Shown here: one piece after another, positions 8,890-17,706 of the stretch
Numbering within the stretch: the stretch's first letter is position 1
Layout of the letters: every line of letters begins with the position of its first letter
Assembly: GCA_025201705.1 (NCBI GenBank)
Contig: MU617256.1
Coordinates: 1 to 17,706 of the forward strand
DNA: 17,706 nt
Source of the DNA: Dissophora ornata
Lineage: Eukaryota; Mortierellomycota; Mortierellomycetes; Mortierellales; Mortierellaceae
Direction: 5' to 3'
The notes under the pieces: generated by a model
Told to the model about the DNA's origin: nothing
Databases searched by the model: none
The model's input: the letters and a program-made list of their open reading frames with translations, nothing else
Made by a program: the position numbers and the translations under genes

Positions 8890-9544
8890 AGGCTTGCGTT
8901 GCTTTTTAAAAGATACCCGCGCTTTCTTCTGCCGTTGATATACCCCAAGTACTTTGAGCCCACGTTACTTTTGCATCTCGTAGCCAGTTTTGGGGTGACG
9001 GCAGAGATATAGATAGGACATGCTGATCCATATGCGACTTGGCCGGCGTCGATCGTTTAGGACTGCCATGCCGCCGTAGCCACCGGAGGAAGGACATGAA
9101 AGGATTTCCACGACTACCATGCATTAATATTCATGCTTCTTTTCCTGCTTTAATTCCTCTAATCTCATCGAGGAAGTCGACGAAGCATAAGGAGTGACCA
9201 AAGCATCATGGGATTGTGCATTAGAGTCGAGGTAGTCTCTTGCGCAATACTACCACCTTGCCTTGAATATCTTGTCGTTGCGCGAGGTTCGCGAGTGACT
9301 TGAGAAGGTGGCCGGAAATACTGTCGCCGGCAGCACTTAACATGCTAAAGCAAAATGTTGATCTGCTTGATCATGGATCGCTCAATAGTTTGCAGATGAA
9401 TAATATCTTTCGCGCCACTTTCTGTGGTCGACGTTCCATTATTGCATCTTGAAGGGGACTACGACTCTACTAAAGCTGTTGTTTAGGCTGTTGGAATAAT
9501 ATCCGCTCTTACAATACTTGGCGGTAAGTAGTTATACAAGCGAC
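8890..9544 (-). other. Scrambled coding-like sequence between the two remnants
   Basis: The minus strand shows short stretches that read like protein but are interrupted by stops and frame changes. One ends at 9124 and includes SHDALVTPYASS followed by RLEELKQEKKHEY. Another near 8960-9090 reads GGYGGMAVLNDRRRP, then SYLYLCRHPKTGYEMQK. Neither is recognised. They may be further parts of the gene from which the flanking minus-strand remnant derives. No functional gene is supported. Confidence 0.3.
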
Positions 9545-10287
9545 CAACCGTGCATATCACCACTGGTATTAAAACGAGTAACGCCTTTATCGCCATATTG
9601 AATGTGAAACGTCGCAATATCATCGTCCTCTTCAACGACATATTCGACGTTTTTGCGGTCCAACTAGGCCTTTACTTCGTCCGTAAGTCCATCAAGAACT
9701 GGATGGCACTGGTAAGTGCGAAGATGAGAGAGGTAAACGCTATCCAAATATTGAGGGAGACGCTGATGATTGGTACTTGAAGTCGCGCGCAAAGCCCTAC
9801 AATAAGTTGTCGCAGTCATCGGAGTTTTCTTTATTGCAGAACATGCATCGCTTTCACACGCTGTGTTCGCCAACAAGTACGTCTCAACTGAAGCGCCACA
9901 ACTTGCACTAGAGATTGTTCAAATTGCATGTGGCCATGACGTTCTTTACCAATTCTTCCGAGTCGTGCCTTGGTATATCCATTCACCCGACTGACTTTGC
10001 GAATTTCTTCGCCGGAAAAAAGTGTGTTCCGCTGGTGAACGTCGATATTTTACCGAGCAGGAACTTCATTACCTCCTCTTCATCAATGGTTATTGCTGCA
10101 AGTATCGTCCGCAACGAATCATTGAATGCCAGGTGCTTGGTTGCGCCTTCAAAGTTGATTTCCTAAATGCTCGTTGATCCCTTATCACCTCCATAATGAG
10201 ACCGACAACTTCGTCATACATCTTCTCTCGGGCATCAGACCTCTCTTCCAGGAAATAAAAGTCCATGTCGAAAATCTCCATGACCAT
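9545..10287 (-). pseudogene. Degenerate protein-coding remnant, copy B of the same family
   Basis: Reading leftward, 10287-10165 gives 41 clean codons (MVMEIFDMDFYFLEERSDAR...), followed by a 2-base shift. From 10162 the frame gives EINFEGATKHLAFNDSLRTI and continues for 59 codons to a TGA, then 24 more codons to a TAG near 9911. In another frame 9876-9664 encodes a segment ending CHPVLDGLTDEVKA, then a TAG, then LDRKNVEYVVEEDDDIATFH. The last part matches copy A on the opposite strand. Amphipathic, charged helices dominate the first part. No family was recognised. At least two frame changes and two or three stops make it non-functional as read, unless unpredicted introns remove them. Confidence 0.4.
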
Positions 10288-10426
10288 CGGATCAAAGTGC
10301 GATTATAGAGTGGCAAGCGATATTCAAGAACGTGAGCGTAGAAAAATTGCACCTGAGAAAAGAAAAATATCACATACAAAAAGATGGATAGAGTCTCTTC
10401 GCCACTGGTATTGTATTGTGACTCCG

Positions 10427-10448
10427 AGGGAGGTGATTACACCTCCCT
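10427..10448. other. 22-base perfect hairpin
   Basis: The 9-bp arms agggaggtg and cacctccct enclose the loop atta. CTAG occurs 18 bases to the right. The structure sits just right of the decayed block and could mark the end of an old element or a transcript hairpin. No partner terminal sequence was identified. Confidence 0.6.
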
Positions 10449-11165
10449 AGGATACATCCTCCTCACCTAGATTCTTCATTCGTGGCGCCATTGCTCATGA
10501 CCATATTCATTTCTATCATTTTTCATTTTCCCGCAGTAAGCTCGTGCGAAAAAAAAAGTGCGTCAGAGCAGGACAAAAAAGCACCACGAACGCGTGTTTG
10601 TGAGAGCCGCCGAGGACGCGTTCTCATCTCTATCAGGAGAGAGTCCCAGAAGCCCGATGGCACACTAACAAAGATATATTCGGATACATTGAAAACAACT
10701 AGTTCCTATTGTAAATATGCTGAATAGCGAGGAACGTTCGGGAAGGTCTTTTAGTCAGCTCGCGTACTCATTGTCTTCAATGCGATGGAGCTGCTAGGAA
10801 AATGTAGAAGTCTGTTGGTCGTCACCTTAATCTCTGACATATAGTTTTTTTTGGAGCGTTTCCGGATCAAAAAGATGAAAAAGCAAGCACTTGCATGGAC
10901 TGTCGCGCTCATATTTGACCGTCGGAGAAGAATGTATATGGACCGTCGGAGAAGAATGTATATGTACCGCTGGAGAAGAATGCTTTATGCATATTATTTC
11001 ATTCAAATAAATATTTTTTTTAATGATAATAATAGTGATAAAGCTATATTGCGGGGGAGTTGTCAGTGTCTCTCGTAAGGCTATTGCAGAAGGTTGCTTG
11101 TTGGAGATTTACTGGTAGTCGTTGAGATGTTTATAGGTTCTCGGATTAAGAGTAGATGAACGCAA
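10449..11165. other. Intergenic region downstream of RSP5, no recognised gene
   Basis: Only short open frames without recognisable motifs occur on either strand. The right end must contain the 3' UTR of RSP5, transcribed leftward. A clear AATAAA on that strand was not found. A three-unit tandem repeat lies at 10917-10988. Confidence 0.5.
10917..10988. repeat. 24-bp tandem repeat, three units
   Basis: Units at 10917-10940 and 10941-10964 are identical, based on gaccgtcggagaagaatg. The third at 10965-10988 differs at several positions. The period is a multiple of three, so one plus-strand frame repeats MDRRRRMY, but the surrounding frame shows no other sign of being a gene. Confidence 0.85.
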
Positions 11166-14942
<3,777 letters not shown>

Positions 14943-15120
14943 GGTGCCTCGGATAATTGTCCTTGGTTGGAGAGTATATGCGAAGTGTAACGCAAGATGC
15001 GCTGTGATTAAATAACGGACAACAAAGCGCAAAGTACAGGAGTGTGAAGAAGAGACAGTTAGAAACGATATTGAAACAATAGACCAATTGCAGGGTGTCG
15101 ACTAAAAATATCAATGAACA

Positions 15121-15153
<33 letters not shown>

Positions 15154-15212
15154 TAGGGGGAAGGGGCAGAGAGAGAGATAGAGAAAGAGGGAGCGAATGA
15201 GCGAGAGAGTGA
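15121..15212. repeat. (GA)n-rich purine tract
   Basis: A nearly pure purine strand dominated by AG dinucleotides, broken by gataggggg and aaggggc. It lies about 180-270 bp upstream of the RSP5 start and reads as a CT tract on the RSP5 coding strand. Such tracts are common in fungal promoters and can bind GAGA-type factors or form triplex DNA. Confidence 0.75.
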
Positions 15213-15664
15213 AAAGAGGAGACGATTCCGAAGAGTAGGAGGCTGTTCCTGATTCTTTCCTGGAACTATTCCAGTTACTGAGCAGCGTGGGCTTGTGGGC
15301 TGCTGAGTCGAGTGAGTGTTAATAAAATAAAACGAGGCACGAAGAGTCGAAGGGAGAACCCAAACAGAGTTTAGGCGAGCTGAAGCGCTGACTGATTGCA
15401 AGTTACTTTGAGAGACAAGTGAACTGCGAGATGTAGATGGAGACGAGATGCTTTTTTCTGCTTTCGTTCATCCTGAGGGTCTAGGCAATGCAGCATTGGT
15501 GTAGGGTTGGAGTGATTCAAATACAGGGGGACGGGGCAAGATGCCTTACAGGGAACTGCGTAGTTATTGTGATTGCTGGGGAGAGACTATGTGAGGGGGG
15601 AGAGAAGGAATAGCCGAGTCTACGCAACTCGAGGCAAATGTGGCAAAAAGGCTCGACGAGGGAC

Positions 15665-15702
15665 GAGAGAGCGGATGGATGAGGAGAGAGCGGATGGATG
15701 AG
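15665..15702. repeat. 19-bp perfect tandem duplication
   Basis: The unit gagagagcggatggatgag occurs twice in succession, at 15665-15683 and 15684-15702, without mismatch in purine-rich intergenic DNA. Confidence 0.85.
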
Positions 15703-16085
15703 AAGAAAAAGGGATGGGATGAAACGAGGGGTGGTGGTGGCGGTGGCAATGGTGGAGGAGGATGGACGAAAGGAGAGACGTTTGTTGTAGCGAAGCAGAT
15801 GCTTCCGCTTTTTTTTTTCCCCTGCACCCTCCACGCGCCCTTCGGCCAAGTATCGGCGCCCATTGTCCTGGATTTTTTTAGCTTGCGTCTTGGATGACAA
15901 ATTGACGGGCGTCTATCCCCTGCCATGGTCATGCCACATTTGTCACCTTTCGCGTAGTGCATGTCGTGACCCCTACGCCGTCGACTCTCACCCACAGCCT
16001 GTTGCGTCTCCTACTCACAGCGCATCTACACAACCACACTATGTCGCAATGCGTGTCTCGACCCAATCGATCAAGGAACCTGCTA

Positions 16086-16091
16086 TTTATT
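16086..16091 (-). terminator. Candidate poly(A) signal of TSR2
   Basis: AATAAA on the minus strand, about 42 bases after the TSR2 stop codon at 16133-16135. The spacing is typical for a short fungal 3' UTR. Confidence 0.55.
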
Positions 16092-16132
16092 TGAATGCTT
16101 TCGAGCCTATGGCCAGCTGGCGATTATCTATT

Positions 16133-16300
16133 TTACCTCCTGCGGCCCTTTTTGACCACAGTCTCAAACCCGTCATCGTCAATGATCGGCTCTGGCTTAT
16201 CTCTCCTTGTAGGTACACTAGACGACGAAGACTCTTCCATCTCCACATCCATCTCCTCGCTACCCTCCTCTCCATCGACATCCTCGTCCTCATCGCTGCT

Positions 16301-16333
<33 letters not shown>

Positions 16334-16839
16334 GTCGTCCTTCTTGACCTTCTGGCTCTTGCTTCCTTTCAATGCCCCGCTGACCTTTTGTGAGTCCTGC
16401 TTCAGAGTCTGGACAAGGTCATACTTGCCATGCGTGCACTCCAAAAACAATTGCTCCAGAACCTTGGCGATATGTTGTTCAGACTGATCTTCAAGCAGGA
16501 TCGAGAATTCGTCGTTCATGATCTGGATCAGAATATCCTCCAGATCAAAAGTGTCAACATTCTTGCCATCTGCAATACAGGTACATAAAACCAGCCGACG
16601 TTTAGCGGATTGGTATAACATGTCAGAGACATTACGTTTTGCTTCCTTGGAGCCTTATTGTTCTGTTCCTTACTTTGGCTGAAATAGTCGACGACGGTGT
16701 CGACGAACCAGTCCCGCTTTTCGGCCGAGTCGTGTCCACCCCATTCACCATCGACAGCCAGCTTGAGCGCTGTCCAAGAGTGGAACAAGTACTGGACACC
16801 TTCTTTAAAGGCAACCTGATTCGGATGTGGTGCTGCCAT
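16133..16839 (-). CDS. TSR2: Pre-rRNA-processing protein TSR2, two exons
   Basis: Exons 16839-16674 and 16569-16133 join through a 104-bp intron (GTAAGG to TTGCAG) into a 200-residue protein, the usual size for the family. The N-terminal half is the Tsr2 (WGG) domain: FKEGVQYLFHSWTALKLAV, then the signature WGG at residues 33-35, then WFVDTVVDYFSQ, DLEDILIQIMNDEF and LEDQS. The C-terminal half is acidic, with 13 consecutive Asp at about 133-145, and ends in the family's DDDGFETVVKK basic tail. In yeast Tsr2 escorts ribosomal protein Rps26 (eS26), protects it and delivers it to pre-40S particles in the nucleus; the acidic tail helps release it from its importin. The start is the first ATG giving MAAPHPNQVAFKEG in frame with the domain. 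The exon junction falls between SQ and NGKNVD, where the family continues, which supports the splice. Confidence 0.92.
16301..16333. repeat. (ATC)11 microsatellite within TSR2
   Basis: Eleven perfect ATC units, followed by two GTC units, encode the 13-Asp run of TSR2 on the minus strand. The array keeps the reading frame, so length changes would only alter the number of Asp residues. Confidence 0.9.
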
Positions 16840-17084
16840 TGCGATGTGTGTGTTGCGTGATGCGTCCTGTGCGAGGAGAGAGGTGTGGACCAAGTGATTC
16901 GACCTTCAAGTAAACACAAGGAAAAAAAAAAAAGTGCCGTTGAACCTTGCAGCAAAGTGGCTTTGAGAACAAAGACACAAATTTCACGCCCGTGGGACCA
17001 TTTGAGAGCAGGAGAGAGAACGTTGCACACGACCCGTTCCATGTTCATCACTCTCCATCAACAAACCCCATCAACTAAAACACC
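16840..17084. promoter_or_regulatory. Divergent promoter between TSR2 and the membrane protein gene
   Basis: The two start codons face away from each other across 245 bp, which must hold both promoters and 5' leaders. An A-rich run at about 16921-16932 and a CT/AC-rich leader just before 17085 are visible. No TATA box or known factor site was recognised. Confidence 0.55.
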
Positions 17085-17662
17085 ATGGTCAACAAACCAC
17101 CAAAACCAGCAAAGGCCCCCAAAGTCAACAAGAATGCCAAAAAGAGCGCAGCGCCAAATCCTTTCATGACTAACTTCCCAGAGGGTTCGCTCATGGCACG
17201 TTCACAGCAGTTCGTCAAAGAGAACGACGCAAAGCCTTTCCGGGACTTTGGCTATTTTGTCCTCATAATCCTCGCCGTCTTTATCTGGAGACTTTACGTT
17301 GCCATTCAGGGTCAGAACAGCAGTAAGTCCTTTCAGTTTTAGCCCTGGGCTCCATTGCAATACGAAGCAGAGATAAAATGACCCCCATGAAAGTTGCATC
17401 TGTATCACTAATCCCTGTCTCTCTTGCTTCCTTTCTTCTGTCATCCCTCCTCTCCCTCCTCTACCATGTGCAATAGCTGCGATCAGTGTCTGGAGCTTCC
17501 TTGTATTTGGAACCGTTACGATCATAAACGTCTGGTCGTACTTTTTGGTCATGATCCGCGTTAGACGCGGGGGTGACATTGGGATTATCACCATTATGGA
17601 CGATGATATTATTCAATTCATGACCATGTCAGGACTCTTCGGTACCTGGGCTGGCATTATCT
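17085..17662 (+). CDS. Unrecognised multi-pass membrane protein, partial at the 3' end
   Basis: Exon 1 (17085-17322) and exon 2 (17477-17662) join in phase 1 through a 154-bp intron (GTAAGT to CAATAG) to give 141 residues; a third exon lies beyond the window, since another GTAAGT follows 17662. The first 25 residues are Lys-, Pro- and Ala-rich (MVNKPPKPAKAPKVNKNAKK). A membrane helix follows at about 56-74 (FGYFVLIILAVFIWRLYVAI) and a second at about 82-106. The loop RVRRGGDIGIITIMDDD is next, and a third hydrophobic stretch starts near 127. The frame is clean and the start has a good CACCATGG context. No family is recognised, so no function is assigned. It could be an ER or other endomembrane protein; the positive N-terminus suggests a cytosolic tail. 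Confidence 0.75.
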
Positions 17663-17706
17663 GTAAGTCGGCTTTTAATTTTCTATCTATTATTGCATGC
17701 GGACTA

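Larger units (their letters stand above)
14943..16085. other. Intergenic region upstream of RSP5 and downstream of TSR2
   Basis: No gene is supported. The right-hand open frames are antisense shadows of TSR2 or products of purine-rich DNA. On the RSP5 strand the sequence is pyrimidine-rich, consistent with promoter and 5' leader. The plus strand is G/A-rich at 15121-15230 and 15590-15780, with GGT-rich stretches near 15730-15760. Confidence 0.55.

Noticed and set aside
15863..16393. 176-codon plus-strand open frame with an isoleucine run
   Set aside because: Its right part is the antisense of TSR2, and the isoleucine run is the reverse of the Asp microsatellite; the left part has no recognisable domain.

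Overview
The window looks like nuclear DNA of a filamentous, probably early-diverging fungus. The introns are mostly 85-105 bp with GT-AG ends and CTAAC-type branch sites. The proteins are fungal types (a three-WW Rsp5 ligase, a CRZ1-like zinc-finger factor, Tsr2), promoters carry long C/T-rich tracts, and glutamine codons are abundant. A Mortierella-like (Mucoromycota) source fits, but this is inference. No rRNA, tRNA, CRISPR array or intact transposon was recognised.

Layout: 1-1649 is T-rich non-coding sequence upstream of an intronless 986-codon C2H2 factor (1650-4610, +) resembling the calcineurin-responsive factor CRZ1. Its likely poly(A) signal lies near 5000, and about 1.3 kb with no gene follows. 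COX8 (cytochrome c oxidase subunit VIIc family) lies at 6396-7231 (-) and is split by a 608-bp intron. Across a 370-bp divergent promoter lies a small plus-strand gene with good introns but a broken reading frame; it may be a decayed complex I B9/9.5 kDa (NDUFA3-like) subunit. From about 8.1 to 10.4 kb is a gene graveyard: an NSE1-like RING remnant, and two related remnants of an unrecognised gene family in opposite orientations, all with stops and frameshifts.

From 11166 to 14942 (-) is RSP5, a complete NEDD4-type HECT ubiquitin ligase of 819 residues. I reconstruct it from ten coding exons, the first two only 17 and 20 bp. After about 1.1 kb of purine-rich intergenic DNA comes TSR2 (16133-16839, -), encoding the Rps26 escortin and ribosome biogenesis factor in two exons. 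TSR2 shares a 245-bp divergent promoter with an unrecognised multi-pass membrane protein (17085 to beyond the window edge, +).

The intact genes are housekeeping or regulatory and do not form one pathway. The only functional pairing suggested is the divergent COX8/complex I-like pair. I found no convincing new biological system; the points of most interest are the decayed block, the broken OXPHOS-like gene and the microexon structure of RSP5.
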